From an uncultured Oscillospiraceae bacterium (GTDB taxonomy: Bacteria > Bacillota > Clostridia > Oscillospirales > Oscillospiraceae): 26,311 nucleotides of DNA. Below the pieces are notes generated by a model, which was not told the origin of the DNA, searched no databases, and was given only the letters and a program-made list of their open reading frames with translations. A program made the position numbers and the translations under genes. The stretch is from positions 1 to 26,311 of the forward strand of contig CAJUCB010000014.1 in the NCBI GenBank assembly GCA_910584805.1, given 5' to 3'. This document shows positions 5,597-14,216 of this stretch, piece by piece (the first letter of the stretch is position 1; the number at the start of each line of letters is the position of its first letter).

Positions 5597-6475
5597 AGAA
5601 ATTTCCTCCGGGGAGACAAGGGGCCGGGTGAGGAAGGTTTCCGGGTAGCTCTCCTTTAAGAGGGCCACCGCCTCCTGGGCGGCGGACTCCTGGTCAAAGA
5701 GGCCGAACACTGTGGGCCCACTGCCGCTCATGGCACAGCCCAAGGCCCCGGCTTGGACCAGGGTGTTTTTGAGCCCCTCAATCTCCCGACGCTGCCGGGG
5801 GGAGAGGGTGTACTCAAAGACGTTGAACAGGCGCCGGGCCACTGCCACCAGGTCCCCCTGTTCCAGACCTTGGATCAGCCCCTGGGTGTCCGGCCGCAGC
5901 TTTGGCCGGGCTTTGTCCCAGGCCCGGTAGAGGGCGGGGGTGGAGAGGGAGAAGAGGGGCTTGCACAGGACAATCCAGCAGGGGGGCAGGGAGGGCAGGG
6001 GTGTCAACCGTTCCCCCCGGCCCTGGGCCAGGGCGGTGGTGCCCAGGACGCAGTAGGGCACGTCGGAGCCCACCGCCTCACCGATCCGGGCCAGTTCCTG
6101 GGGGGAGAGGCCCGCTCCGGTAAGCTGGTTCAGCCCCCGGAGCACGGCGGCGGCGTCGCTGCTCCCCCCGGCGGTGCCGGCACACACGGGGATGCGCTTT
6201 TGCAGGGAGATCAACAGATCCCGCCACGTCCCCCCGGTGGCCTGGCGGAAGGCCAAGGCGGCGGCTACCGCCAGGTTGCTCTTGTCGTTGGGGAGGAAGC
6301 GCAGCCCCGACTCCGCCCGGATGCCCCCGGGGGAGCCGAAGTCCAGGCGGATGCGGTCGCAGAGGGACACCGACTGCATCACCATGCACAGCTCGTGGAA
6401 GCCATCCTCCCGGCGCTTGAGAATGTCCAGGGTCAGGTTGATTTTGGCGGGGGCCTGTAGGGTCAGGGAGGTCAT
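5591..6475 (-). CDS. ispE: 4-diphosphocytidyl-2-C-methyl-D-erythritol kinase
   Basis: The 294-residue GHMP kinase phosphorylates CDP-methylerythritol in the MEP route to isoprenoid precursors, in the cytoplasm, using ATP. The N-terminal APAKINLTLDI segment (9-18) carries Lys11, the GHMP glycine-rich ATP loop is PVCAGTAGGSSDAA (96-109), catalytic Asp138 sits in GSDVPY (136-141), and the third GHMP motif is MSGSGPTVFG near the C-terminus. Length is normal. Its start overlaps the DUF1015 stop by four bases (ATGA), indicating translational coupling. It is the last gene of the hemW-led transcript. Confidence 0.97.
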   Translation of the reverse strand: MTSLTLQAPAKINLTLDILKRREDGFHELCMVMQSVSLCDRIRLDFGSPGGIRAESGLRFLPNDKSNLAVAAALAFRQATGGTWRDLLISLQKRIPVCAGTAGGSSDAAAVLRGLNQLTGAGLSPQELARIGEAVGSDVPYCVLGTTALAQGRGERLTPLPSLPPCWIVLCKPLFSLSTPALYRAWDKARPKLRPDTQGLIQGLEQGDLVAVARRLFNVFEYTLSPRQRREIEGLKNTLVQAGALGCAMSGSGPTVFGLFDQESAAQEAVALLKESYPETFLTRPLVSPEEISV

Positions 6476-7746
6476 TTGATCTTCCGGGCCTCCAAGTAAA
6501 AGCGCTTGTCCTGGGCCTCGCCCATGGAGAAGGTCTTGCGGGGGAGGGCCCCGTCAAAGATCACCGTGGGGAAGAGCTGGGACTTGGCCATGGCGGGGAG
6601 CAGGAAGCCAAGGGCCCCCGGCTGCTGGGCCAGCTGCCGGGTGACGTCCTCCCCGTGGATATAGTCGATCTTGCCCCCGTGTTCTTCCAGGTACTGGTCC
6701 AGGAAGTGCTGCAAGGTGCCGACCTCCAACTGGGCGCTGGGGTTGGGCACCGTGACAATGCCCTCCTCCCCGGCCAGGACGTAGGGGAGCTGGTGGCCTT
6801 CACCGGCGCCGTAGTGGGCGCCGGGATAGGCGGCGATGAGGGCGTCCAGGAGTGCCTTGGGCTCCACATCGAAGAGGACACGATGGATGGCCTCGAACTC
6901 CAAGGAGGCGTCGTGGAGGTTCACCAGCTCCACCAGGGCATAGCGGGCGGGGTGGTTCTCCTGCTCCTGGGGGGAGAGGGTGGCCTTGATCTCCTCCCAG
7001 CAGGCCTTGGCGGTGGCCAGGGAGTGGTTTCCGTCTCCCATGGCGAAGGTGAGCACCGGCTTGCCGGGGGCGTTGTAGAAGGTTTCAAAGCGCTGGGGAT
7101 CTGCCAGGGCGGTGAGGGCGTTCTCCACAGCCTGGTTCTGCTCCGGGCTCAGACGGTAGCCCCAGATCCGCCCGCCGTCCTCCATAAGGGAGGCCATATA
7201 GGTGGGGGACTTGGTGCTCCGGGGGGGCTGCTGGCACAGGGGCTCAATGACGGTCTTGTCCGGGTCGTCGATGAGCACCATGATGTGGGGCAGCTCCACT
7301 GCCGCCCCCCGGCGGACCTTCATTCGGGGGGGGATGCGGGAGAGCACGGTGCCCTCGGTGGCCCGGATGGGGGTGCCGGAGCCTTTGGCGTAGTCATACT
7401 GTTCCAGATCCAGCTTGCCCACCAGGCCGAAACGGGTCTTGCCGTTGCTGAGCTTGCGCTCCACCAAGACCAGGGAGTTGTCCATGGAGCGCAGGCGGTC
7501 GTTGGCCAGATAGTCGTCCATGGTCTTGTGGATTTTCTCGATCTCTTGGTCTACCCCGTCGCTTTCCAGCTTGCTTTCCGGGAGGATGAGGCGCAGGGTG
7601 GAGGGGGCGTCGCCCACGTACTGGTCCACCCGCTCCCAGTATTCCGGCTGGGAGGTGTATTGGTCGCAGGCTACCACGGCCCACTTGGTGAGGCCGCAGT
7701 CGTAAGGCAGCAGAATGTCTGCGGGGGAAAAGGCGATCTTTGACAT
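6472..7746 (-). CDS. DUF1015 family protein
   Basis: The 424-residue protein belongs to DUF1015, recognised by the N-terminal segment FSPADILLPYDCGLTKWAVV (6-25), the RIPPRMKVRRGAAVELPHIM region, and the family motif GDGNHSLATAK in the middle of the protein. No catalytic activity of the family is established to my knowledge; the conserved Asp and His of GDGNHS suggest an enzyme. Neighbours in other clostridia are often amino-acid or phosphoserine metabolism genes, which I recall only in general terms. Here it lies between a phosphoglycerate-mutase-like gene (29 bases upstream) and ispE (4-base overlap). The start has CGGAGG about 9 bases upstream. Confidence 0.88.
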   Translation of the reverse strand: MSKIAFSPADILLPYDCGLTKWAVVACDQYTSQPEYWERVDQYVGDAPSTLRLILPESKLESDGVDQEIEKIHKTMDDYLANDRLRSMDNSLVLVERKLSNGKTRFGLVGKLDLEQYDYAKGSGTPIRATEGTVLSRIPPRMKVRRGAAVELPHIMVLIDDPDKTVIEPLCQQPPRSTKSPTYMASLMEDGGRIWGYRLSPEQNQAVENALTALADPQRFETFYNAPGKPVLTFAMGDGNHSLATAKACWEEIKATLSPQEQENHPARYALVELVNLHDASLEFEAIHRVLFDVEPKALLDALIAAYPGAHYGAGEGHQLPYVLAGEEGIVTVPNPSAQLEVGTLQHFLDQYLEEHGGKIDYIHGEDVTRQLAQQPGALGFLLPAMAKSQLFPTVIFDGALPRKTFSMGEAQDKRFYLEARKIK

Positions 7747-7775
7747 GATGGATTCCTCCGTTTATCTGTAGTTTA

Positions 7776-9014
7776 TCATGGGTGCTGTTCAAAAAGCAGG
7801 GGCATGAGCACGGGGGCACCGGCGGCGTAGGCGGGGCCTTTTTCACCGCTCTCCTCGCTGTAGGGCAGGCCCCGTCCGCTGTCCCTCCGGCTGTCATAGA
7901 GCAGGTAGGGCACCGGGTCCGCGTCGTGGCCCCGGGTGGCGGTGAGGGTCTTGTGGTCGGAGAGGATCAGCAGGCGGAAGTCCTCCCCCGCCTCTGCCAG
8001 GGCCTGGGTGATGGGGCCCACCACCCGGCTGTCCAACCAGGCAATGGCTTGGAGCTTGCCAGGGAGGTCGCCGTTGTGGGTACACTCGTCGGGGGCCTCC
8101 ACGTGGACGGCCACGAAGTCCTTGGTCTTGAGCGCTTCCAGGGCGGCGGCTACCTTGCCCTCGTAGTTGGTTTCCAGTTCCCCGGTGGCCCCCGCTACCT
8201 CCCGGATGTCCAGGCCGGAGAGGCGGGCGATGCCGAAGCACAGGGGGACGGCGGAGATGACGGTGCCGGTTTTGTGGTACTTGTCCCAGAAGGAGTCCAG
8301 GGCCACGGCGCTGCCCTCTGCCCAGAACCAGACGCCGTTGGCGGGGAGCTTTCCCTCCGAGCGGCGCTTCTCATTGATGGGGTGATGGTCCAGGACCTGG
8401 TGGGCTTTTTCCATCAAGTCCTTCAACACGGCGGCGTTGTCGCAGCCGGAGGGGAGCAGGGGGCCAATCACCTCGCCCAGGTGGTCGTGGGGTGGGATGA
8501 GCTGGATGCCGGTGATGGAAGCCCCGCTCTGGACGGCGATGTGCCGGAAGGAGGCGGCGGGGTGGACCACCATACCCGCCTTCTGGGCGGCGGCCTGGAA
8601 GCCGGGGTCCTGGAAGAGGTCGGTGATGAGCTGAATGGACTGCTCCCCCTCAATGGAGCCCCCGGAGTGGGACAAAATCTTCTTCGAGGCAAAGGGGGCG
8701 TCCCTGTCCTCCAAGGCCACCATGTTGCAGCGGTAGGATACGTCGCCGGGCTTTAACTGAATGCCTGTGGCGGCGGCTTCCAGGGGGGAGCGGCCGGTGT
8801 AGCACAGTTTGGGGTCCGCGCCGAAGATGGAGAGGATGGCGGTGTCGCTGCCAGCGGGGAGGCCGTCGGGGCAGTTGATGACGCTGCCCACCTCGCCTTT
8901 GGCCGCCAGGGCGTCCATGATGGGAATGCTGGCGTGTTGCAGGGGGGTCTTGCCCCCCAACTGCTCCACAGGGTTGTCTGCCATGCCGTCGCCGATGATC
9001 AGGATATATTTCAT
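7776..9014 (-). CDS. apgM: Cofactor-independent phosphoglycerate mutase, archaeal type (or ThrH-like homoserine kinase)
   Basis: The 412-residue product matches the alkaline-phosphatase-fold aPGM family. Metal and phosphoryl-transfer landmarks are IIGDGMAD (6-13, Asp9), the nucleophile Ser56 in AGSDTAILSIFG (54-65), HVEAPDECTHNGD and LSDHKT toward the C-terminus. The family interconverts 3- and 2-phosphoglycerate; a close branch phosphorylates homoserine, and the two cannot be separated by eye. The start at Met-Lys-Tyr (9014) fits the conserved N-terminus; the AAAGGAG site is rather far, about 12 bases. An earlier in-frame start would overlap hemW and is unlikely. It lies 22 bases after hemW. 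Confidence 0.9.
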   Translation of the reverse strand: MKYILIIGDGMADNPVEQLGGKTPLQHASIPIMDALAAKGEVGSVINCPDGLPAGSDTAILSIFGADPKLCYTGRSPLEAAATGIQLKPGDVSYRCNMVALEDRDAPFASKKILSHSGGSIEGEQSIQLITDLFQDPGFQAAAQKAGMVVHPAASFRHIAVQSGASITGIQLIPPHDHLGEVIGPLLPSGCDNAAVLKDLMEKAHQVLDHHPINEKRRSEGKLPANGVWFWAEGSAVALDSFWDKYHKTGTVISAVPLCFGIARLSGLDIREVAGATGELETNYEGKVAAALEALKTKDFVAVHVEAPDECTHNGDLPGKLQAIAWLDSRVVGPITQALAEAGEDFRLLILSDHKTLTATRGHDADPVPYLLYDSRRDSGRGLPYSEESGEKGPAYAAGAPVLMPLLFEQHP

Positions 9015-9036
9015 GGTTTGGGAAGTGCTCCTTTCG

Positions 9037-10245
9037 TTATTCCAAACTGTTTTGGCCGCCCCGCTTTTGCAGGGCACGCCAGAAGGTTTGTTCTGCTAAA
9101 GTGGGGGACTGGGCCTCCAACAGCTCCACAATCAAGCTGTTGGAGAGGAGGAAGCCCTGGGGGGTGAAGTGCCAGCGCTTGCCGGTGAGCTCCGCCCAGT
9201 GGTGGGTCTCGAAAAATTCCAGCTGCCGGCCAATGGGCTCGAAGTTCAGCCCGAAGTTGCGTCGGTACTCCCACTCCTCGATCCCCCGGAGGGTACGCAT
9301 ACGCAGCAGCAGGTATTCCCTGGCACGCTCTGTGGGGTCCACCACCTGGTCTTCCTCCAATTTGGCCTCCCCGCCCCGGAGGGTACGCAGGTAGAGGTCC
9401 AGGTCCCGGACATAGGAGAAGCGGCGGCCATTGAAATAGGAGTGGGCCCCAGGGCCGAAGCCCAGGTATTCCCGGCCCATCCAATATTTCAGGTTGTGCC
9501 GGGATTCCCGCCCGGTTTTGGCGAAGTTGGAGATCTCATACTGCCGGTAGCCTGCCCGTTGGAGCAGCTCCACGGCTTTGAGGTAGAACTCCGCCTGGGC
9601 GTCCTCGTCGGGGAGGGGTTCCCCCTCTGCCACCCGCCGGGCCAGGGGGGTGCCTGCCTCCACCTTCAGGCCGTAGCAGGAGATGTGCTCCGGGGCCAGG
9701 GCCAGGGCGGAGCGGAGGGTAGCCTGCCAGGACTCCATGGTCTGCCCCGGCAGGCCATAGATCAGGTCCAGGCTGATGTTGTTCAGCTTGGCCTGCCGGA
9801 GGGCTTCCACCGCCAGTTGGACCTGCTGGGGGGTGTGGATGCGGTGGACGCAGCGCAGCTGGGCCCCGTCGGCGGACTGCATCCCCAGGGAGACCCGGTT
9901 CACCCCAGCCCGGCGCAGAAGGGCCATGGAGCGGGCATCCACGCTGTCGGGGTTGCACTCCACGGTGATCTCCGCCTGGCGGCTGACGCTGAAATGGCGT
10001 TGGAGGAAGCCCAACAGCTCCCGCAGGCGCTTGGCCCCGTAGTAAGAGGGGGTGCCGCCGCCGAAGTAGATGGTGTCGATCCCCCGCCCTTTCAGCCGGG
10101 GGGCCCACTGCTTCAACTGGGCCAGGAGGGCCTTTTGGTACTGGTCCATCTGTTCCTCCCGGCCAGCCAGGGAGTAGAAGTCACAGTAGTCGCACTTGCT
10201 CTTACAAAAGGGGATATGGATGTAAATGCCAAGGACACCGGCCAT
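9037..10245 (-). CDS. hemW: Radical SAM heme chaperone HemW
   Basis: The 402-residue protein belongs to the HemN/HemW group. The radical SAM cluster motif CKSKCDYC gives Cys14, Cys18 and Cys21, the SAM glycine motif is FGGGTPS (61-67), and the C-terminal HemN-type domain follows (about 285-390). HemW members bind heme and deliver it to respiratory proteins; older annotation calls them oxygen-independent coproporphyrinogen III oxidase. The short N-terminus before the cluster favours HemW over HemN. The ATG at 10245 lies 8 bases after GAGGAG and is preferred over a GTG three codons upstream that directly abuts that site. It heads the operon with a strong promoter at 10302-10330. Confidence 0.95.
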   Translation of the reverse strand: MAGVLGIYIHIPFCKSKCDYCDFYSLAGREEQMDQYQKALLAQLKQWAPRLKGRGIDTIYFGGGTPSYYGAKRLRELLGFLQRHFSVSRQAEITVECNPDSVDARSMALLRRAGVNRVSLGMQSADGAQLRCVHRIHTPQQVQLAVEALRQAKLNNISLDLIYGLPGQTMESWQATLRSALALAPEHISCYGLKVEAGTPLARRVAEGEPLPDEDAQAEFYLKAVELLQRAGYRQYEISNFAKTGRESRHNLKYWMGREYLGFGPGAHSYFNGRRFSYVRDLDLYLRTLRGGEAKLEEDQVVDPTERAREYLLLRMRTLRGIEEWEYRRNFGLNFEPIGRQLEFFETHHWAELTGKRWHFTPQGFLLSNSLIVELLEAQSPTLAEQTFWRALQKRGGQNSLE

Positions 10246-10301
10246 GCTGCTCACTCCTCACATAGTGCCGCGGCGGGGAGACTGCGTTTGTTCAACTTCT
10301 T

Positions 10302-10330
10302 ATTATACGATGCTTTGTCGGGAATGGCAA
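10302..10330 (-). promoter_or_regulatory. Strong sigma-A promoter of the hemW-ispE operon
   Basis: On the minus strand TTGCCA (10325-10330), a 17-bp spacer and the perfect TATAAT (10302-10307). The leader to hemW would be about 50 nt. It diverges from the rluA-type promoter. Confidence 0.85.
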
Positions 10331-10355
10331 GAAAAAATGAAAGCAGAGGCCAGCC

Positions 10356-10385
10356 TTGTCACCGGCGGCGGGCCTGTGGTATACT
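10356..10385 (+). promoter_or_regulatory. Sigma-A promoter of the rluA-mutY-pflX operon
   Basis: TTGTCA (10356-10361), an 18-bp spacer and TATACT (10380-10385) with a TGTGG extension. The rluA-type start codon lies 33 bases beyond the -10. Confidence 0.75.
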
Positions 10386-10417
10386 GTGTGAAAACCCAGG
10401 AAGGAGGGGAGGGGCCC

Positions 10418-11302
10418 ATGCGCAGGCTTACGCTGACTATCACACCCCAGCAGGCGGGGCGGAAGGTGGAGACCTTGCTCCGCCGGGAATTGTACCTCTC
10501 CGCCGCCGACGTCCGCCGGGCCAAGGGGCTGCCCGATGGCATCCTCTTGGACGGCGCCCCGGTGTTCACCACCGCCCTGGCGGCGGCGGGGCAAGCCCTC
10601 TCTGTGGCGGTGGGGGACGCCCAGGGCAGCGAGGCCATCCCGCCGGTCCCCGGCCCCCTGGATATCCGCTATGAGGACGAGGACTTGGTGATCCTGGACA
10701 AGGCTGGGGGCGTACCCGTCCACCCCAGCCAGGGGCACCACGGGGACACGTTGGCAAACTTCCTCCTGGCGCACTACCGCCGCCAGGGCTTGGTGGCGGG
10801 GTTCCATCCAGTAAACCGCCTGGACCGGGGGACATCAGGGCTCATGGCGGTGGCCAAGCATGCCTATGCCCACCAGCGCCTTCAAGCCCAGCTTTCCGCG
10901 GGGGTGCTGGGGCGGCGCTATCTGGCGGTGTGCCAGGGAAGGCCCCCCCAGGCACGGGGGACCATCGACCAGCCCATCCGCCGCCGGCCGGGGTCGGTGC
11001 TGGAACGGGAGGTCCACCCGGAGGGGGCTTGGGCCCGGACCCATTACCAGCTGCTCCGGCAGGGCCAGGGACGCAGCCTGCTGGCTCTGGCATTGGAGAG
11101 CGGGCGGACCCATCAGATCCGGGTCCATTTGGCCTTTTTGGGCTGCCCCCTGGTGGGGGATTTCCTCTATGGGGAGGAAGTGCCGGAGTTACCAGACCGC
11201 TTTGCGCTGCACTCGGCGGAAATCCGCCTGGAACAGCCGGTGACTGGGATGGGCATCCAGCTCCAAAGCCCCCTGCCACCAGAACTGGACGCATTATTAT
11301 AA
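10418..11302 (+). CDS. RluA-family 23S/tRNA pseudouridine synthase
   Basis: The 294-residue protein has an N-terminal S4-like RNA-binding segment (about 10-70), then the RluA catalytic domain with the nucleophilic Asp136 in VNRLDRGTSGLM (132-143) and the later landmarks ALESGRTHQIRVHLAFLGCPLVGDFLYG, split over about 229-260. It converts a uridine in rRNA or tRNA to pseudouridine; the exact site cannot be read from sequence. The start at 10418 has AAGGAGGGG just upstream; a longer in-frame opening would run through the promoter. It is first in a transcript with mutY and the pflX-type gene. It makes pseudouridine, whereas the psuK-psuG operon 4 kb away consumes it, but the two are in separate transcripts. 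Confidence 0.93.
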   Translation: MRRLTLTITPQQAGRKVETLLRRELYLSAADVRRAKGLPDGILLDGAPVFTTALAAAGQALSVAVGDAQGSEAIPPVPGPLDIRYEDEDLVILDKAGGVPVHPSQGHHGDTLANFLLAHYRRQGLVAGFHPVNRLDRGTSGLMAVAKHAYAHQRLQAQLSAGVLGRRYLAVCQGRPPQARGTIDQPIRRRPGSVLEREVHPEGAWARTHYQLLRQGQGRSLLALALESGRTHQIRVHLAFLGCPLVGDFLYGEEVPELPDRFALHSAEIRLEQPVTGMGIQLQSPLPPELDALL

Positions 11303-11330
11303 TCATTGTTATAAAGGATAGGAGAGAAGC

Positions 11331-12371
11331 TTGAATACATTATCCATGCTGCCCATCCCCCTGCTGGCCTGGTATCAGGACAACGCCCGGGACCTGCCCT
11401 GGCGGCGCGAGGTTACGGCCTACCGGGTGTGGGTGTCGGAGATCATGCTCCAGCAGACCCGGGTGGCGGCGGTGCTGGGCTATTTTGCCCGCTTTATGGA
11501 GGCCTTCCCCACTGTGGCAGACCTGGCCGCCGCCCCGGAGGAACAGCTCATGAAGCTCTGGCAGGGCCTGGGCTACTATAGCCGGGCCAGGAATTTGCAA
11601 AAAGCGGCCAAGCAGATTATGACGGAGTTTGATGGGGTGTTCCCCACGGAATATAAGGACCTCCGCCGCCTGGCGGGGGTGGGGGAGTACACCGCCGCGG
11701 CCATTGCCTCCATTGCCTACGGCCAGCCCCTGCCGGCGGTGGACGGGAACCTGCTGCGGGTTACCGCCCGTGTCTTAGGGGACGGGACGGATATTACCAG
11801 CGGAAAGGGGAAAAAACACTTTACAGAGCTGCTGCAAGCGGTGATGCCCTTAGAACAGCCGGGGCGCTTCAACCAAGCCATGATGGACCTGGGGGCCACG
11901 GTCTGCCTGCCCAACGGGGCGCCCCTGTGTGAGCGCTGCCCTGCCCGGGACTTTTGCGTGGCCCGGGCCCAGGACCGTACCGGCTCCCTGCCGGTGCGTC
12001 CGGAGAAGAAGCCCCGGCGCATTGAGGCGCGAACCGTCTACTTTTTCACCAACCGGGGCCGCGTTGCCCTGCGTCAGCGGCCGGGAAAGGGCCTGTTGGC
12101 GGGGCTGTGGGAGTACCCCAATACCTTGGAGGCGGAGGGGGACCCCCTGCCTGCCTGGGGCTTTTCCGGTGTGGAGCCCCAGTTTGCCGGGACAGGGAAG
12201 CACATTTTCACCCATGTGGAGTGGCACATGACGGCCTTGCGCTGTGAACTGCCAGAGGATGCCCTCCCGGTAGGCTGGGTGTGGGCGGACCGGGAGGCCC
12301 GGCAGAGCCGCTATGCCATTCCCAGCGCCTTTGCCCCCTTCCAAGACCTTGTGGAGGGGGTGGGATGGTGA
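11331..12371 (+). CDS. mutY: A/G-specific adenine DNA glycosylase
   Basis: The 346-residue enzyme removes adenine mispaired with 8-oxoguanine. Catalytic Glu37 is in SEIMLQQTRV (36-45), the helix-hairpin-helix is LAGVGEYTA (114-122), and catalytic Asp138 is in AVDGN (136-140). The iron-sulphur cluster ligands are Cys192, Cys200, Cys203 and Cys209; the first gap is seven residues rather than the six of E. coli. The C-terminal NUDIX-like domain (about 230-346) recognises 8-oxoG. The start codon is TTG at 11331, preceded by AGGAG at a good distance; the next methionine is at residue 6. The stop overlaps the start of the following gene by seven bases. Confidence 0.96.
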   Translation: MNTLSMLPIPLLAWYQDNARDLPWRREVTAYRVWVSEIMLQQTRVAAVLGYFARFMEAFPTVADLAAAPEEQLMKLWQGLGYYSRARNLQKAAKQIMTEFDGVFPTEYKDLRRLAGVGEYTAAAIASIAYGQPLPAVDGNLLRVTARVLGDGTDITSGKGKKHFTELLQAVMPLEQPGRFNQAMMDLGATVCLPNGAPLCERCPARDFCVARAQDRTGSLPVRPEKKPRRIEARTVYFFTNRGRVALRQRPGKGLLAGLWEYPNTLEAEGDPLPAWGFSGVEPQFAGTGKHIFTHVEWHMTALRCELPEDALPVGWVWADREARQSRYAIPSAFAPFQDLVEGVGW

Positions 12372-13261
12372 GGCCGCTGCCCTTTGACCCCGCCCACTGT
12401 ACCCTCTGCCCCCGGCAGTGCGGGGGAGACCGGAACCGGCGGGGGGGCCGCTGCCGGATGCCAGTGGAGGCAGTGTTGGCCCGAGCGGCCCTCCACCCCT
12501 GGGAGGAACCGCCCCTGTCGGGGATCCAGGGGGCGGGGACGGTGTTTTTCTCCGGCTGTGCCCTGGGCTGTGTGTTCTGCCAAAACCAGGCCATCAGCCA
12601 AGAGGACTTTGGAAAAGAAGTGACGGTGCCCCGGCTGCGGGAAATCTTTTGGGAATTGATCCAGGCCGGGGCCCACAACATCGACCTGGTAAACCCCAGC
12701 CACTATGCCCATGTGGTGGCTGAGGCGTTGGAAACGCCCTTGCCCGTCCCGGTGGTGTGGAACAGCGGGGGCTATGACCGGGTGGAGACCTTGCAGGCTT
12801 TAGAGGGTAAAATCGCAATTTACCTGCCGGACTATAAATACCCCGACGCCCAGGGGGCGGCGCGCTATGCCGGGGCGGCGGACTACCCCCAAGTGGCCCA
12901 GGCTGCCATCCGGGAGATGGTCCGTCAGACAGGGCCCTACCAGCTGGACGAAACCGGGCTTCTCAGCCGGGGGGTGATCCTGCGGCATCTGCTCCTCCCT
13001 GGCCGCCTGTCCCAGGCCAAGGCGGTGATGGACTGGGTGGCGGAGGCATTCCCGCCCAAAACCATCCTCTTCTCCCTGATGAGCCAATATACTCCCTGGG
13101 GACGGGCCGGGGAATTCCCGCCCCTGGACCGTCCCCTGCGGCGCAGTGAATGCCGGGCGGCCCAGGCGTATATGGAAAACCTGGGGTTGGAGGGCTTTGT
13201 CCAGGAGGAGGGCGCCGCCCAGGCGGGGTACATCCCCGCATTTGATTTAACTGGCGTTTAG
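12365..13261 (+). CDS. PflX-type radical SAM protein (putative activating enzyme, COG1313)
   Basis: The 298-residue protein begins with a cysteine motif CTLCPRQCGGDR (Cys12, Cys15, Cys19, with Cys30 after it) and then the radical SAM motif CALGCVFC (Cys65, Cys69, Cys72). This two-part layout is that of PflX/COG1313 proteins, annotated as pyruvate formate-lyase activating-enzyme homologues. The physiological target of the family is unknown to me. It overlaps mutY by seven bases and has GGAGGGGG inside the mutY end, so it is translationally coupled to DNA repair and RNA modification genes, not to the glycyl radical operon 6 kb away, which brings its own activase. Confidence 0.88.
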   Translation: MVRPLPFDPAHCTLCPRQCGGDRNRRGGRCRMPVEAVLARAALHPWEEPPLSGIQGAGTVFFSGCALGCVFCQNQAISQEDFGKEVTVPRLREIFWELIQAGAHNIDLVNPSHYAHVVAEALETPLPVPVVWNSGGYDRVETLQALEGKIAIYLPDYKYPDAQGAARYAGAADYPQVAQAAIREMVRQTGPYQLDETGLLSRGVILRHLLLPGRLSQAKAVMDWVAEAFPPKTILFSLMSQYTPWGRAGEFPPLDRPLRRSECRAAQAYMENLGLEGFVQEEGAAQAGYIPAFDLTGV

Positions 13262-13296
13262 CAGCGGAAAAAGGGCGAGAAAATTTCACATTGTGT

Positions 13297-13325
13297 GCAT
13301 AAGAAACCATCCCGCGGTCAAGAAT
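13297..13325 (+). promoter_or_regulatory. Candidate forespore (sigma-F/G-type) promoter for spoIIQ
   Basis: GCATA (13297-13301), a 14-bp spacer and GGTCAAGAAT (13316-13325) partly match the sigma-F pattern (GYATA, then GGnnAnAnT), with two weak positions in the -10. No sigma-A promoter is evident in this 131-base gap. SpoIIQ is forespore-expressed in known sporeformers. Confidence 0.45.
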
Positions 13326-13392
13326 AGGCTTTGGAGACAAGCTTCCACCCAGGGAGCTTCAAAACCAGACTATCAGCGTATGGAGGTTTCCT

Positions 13393-14157
13393 ATGAAACA
13401 AAAACCAAACCGGCACAAGCTGGGCGACTTTATGGAGGGGAAGGGCTTCTACATAGTCCTGTTCCTCTGCGTCGCCGCAATTGGAATTTCGGGCTATTAT
13501 CTTTTCAGCGGACTGTTTCAGCAGTCCGGGGGCTTCGGCCAGGAGGTCATTTCCTCCGTCAGCGGCCAGGCGGATTTGGAGGACAAGGCGTCCACCCAGA
13601 CACCCCCTGACCCCGCACCGGCGGAAAAGGACCAGGACACCGCACAGGTGAAGCCGGACCCCAAACCGGCGGAGAAGGACACCACACCCGCCGCGACTCC
13701 CCAGAAACCCCAGGGGACCCCGGCGGAGGAGCCGGAGGCCAAGCCCTCGTCCTTCGTCTGGCCGGTGGACGGCAACGTGGAGCGGGACTTCAGCCTGGAG
13801 GTGTTCGCCTATGACGCCACCATGGGGGATTGGCGGACCCACAGCGGCCTGGACATCGGCGCTGAGCTGGGGGCACCTGTGAACGCCTGCGCCGGGGGCC
13901 AGGTGACGGAAGTGACCACCGACGACATGATGGGCGTCACCGTGCGGGTAGACCACGGCCGGGGGATGGAGAGCGTCTATTCCAACCTGGCGGAGTCGGT
14001 GAACGTCAAGGCCGGGGACCAGGTGGAGGCCGGGGACCTCTTGGGGACCGTGGGCACCTCTGCCATCTCCGAGAGCGCAAGCCCCAGCCACCTGCACTTT
14101 GAGCTGGTGGAGTACGGCGTGTCTATTGACCCGCTGCACTATTTGGAGCAGGAGTAA
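13393..14157 (+). CDS. spoIIQ: SpoIIQ-like M23 (LytM) metallopeptidase, sporulation
   Basis: The 254-residue protein has a short cytoplasmic start, one membrane segment (about 19-42), a proline- and charge-rich linker (about 60-120), and an M23 domain (about 122-252). The zinc ligands are complete: His150 and Asp154 in HSGLD, and the HLH pair His233 and His235. SpoIIQ sits in the forespore membrane and joins SpoIIIAH across the intermembrane space to hold the two cells together. In Bacillus the peptidase site is degenerate, while clostridial versions often keep it, as here. A general cell-wall M23 peptidase is the alternative; the membrane topology, length and forespore-like promoter favour SpoIIQ. 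GGAGG precedes the start and a strong terminator follows. Confidence 0.82.
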   Translation: MKQKPNRHKLGDFMEGKGFYIVLFLCVAAIGISGYYLFSGLFQQSGGFGQEVISSVSGQADLEDKASTQTPPDPAPAEKDQDTAQVKPDPKPAEKDTTPAATPQKPQGTPAEEPEAKPSSFVWPVDGNVERDFSLEVFAYDATMGDWRTHSGLDIGAELGAPVNACAGGQVTEVTTDDMMGVTVRVDHGRGMESVYSNLAESVNVKAGDQVEAGDLLGTVGTSAISESASPSHLHFELVEYGVSIDPLHYLEQE

Positions 14158-14167
14158 ACCATAGGGA

Positions 14168-14208
14168 AGAGGCCGTTGCAGGATCATGCTGCAACGGCCT
14201 CTTTTTTG
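14168..14208 (+). terminator. Intrinsic terminator after spoIIQ
   Basis: AGAGGCCGTTGCAG (14168-14181) and CTGCAACGGCCTCT (14189-14202) make a perfect 14-bp stem with a 7-nt loop, followed by a T run to about 14207. The opposite strand lacks a T run, so it acts mainly on the plus strand. Confidence 0.93.
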
Positions 14209-14216
14209 TTATGTTA

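Noticed and set aside
9169..10674. 501-codon plus-strand frame opposite hemW running into the rluA region
   Set aside because: HemW on the other strand has its radical SAM motif, start site and promoter; the plus frame is low-complexity and crosses two promoters.
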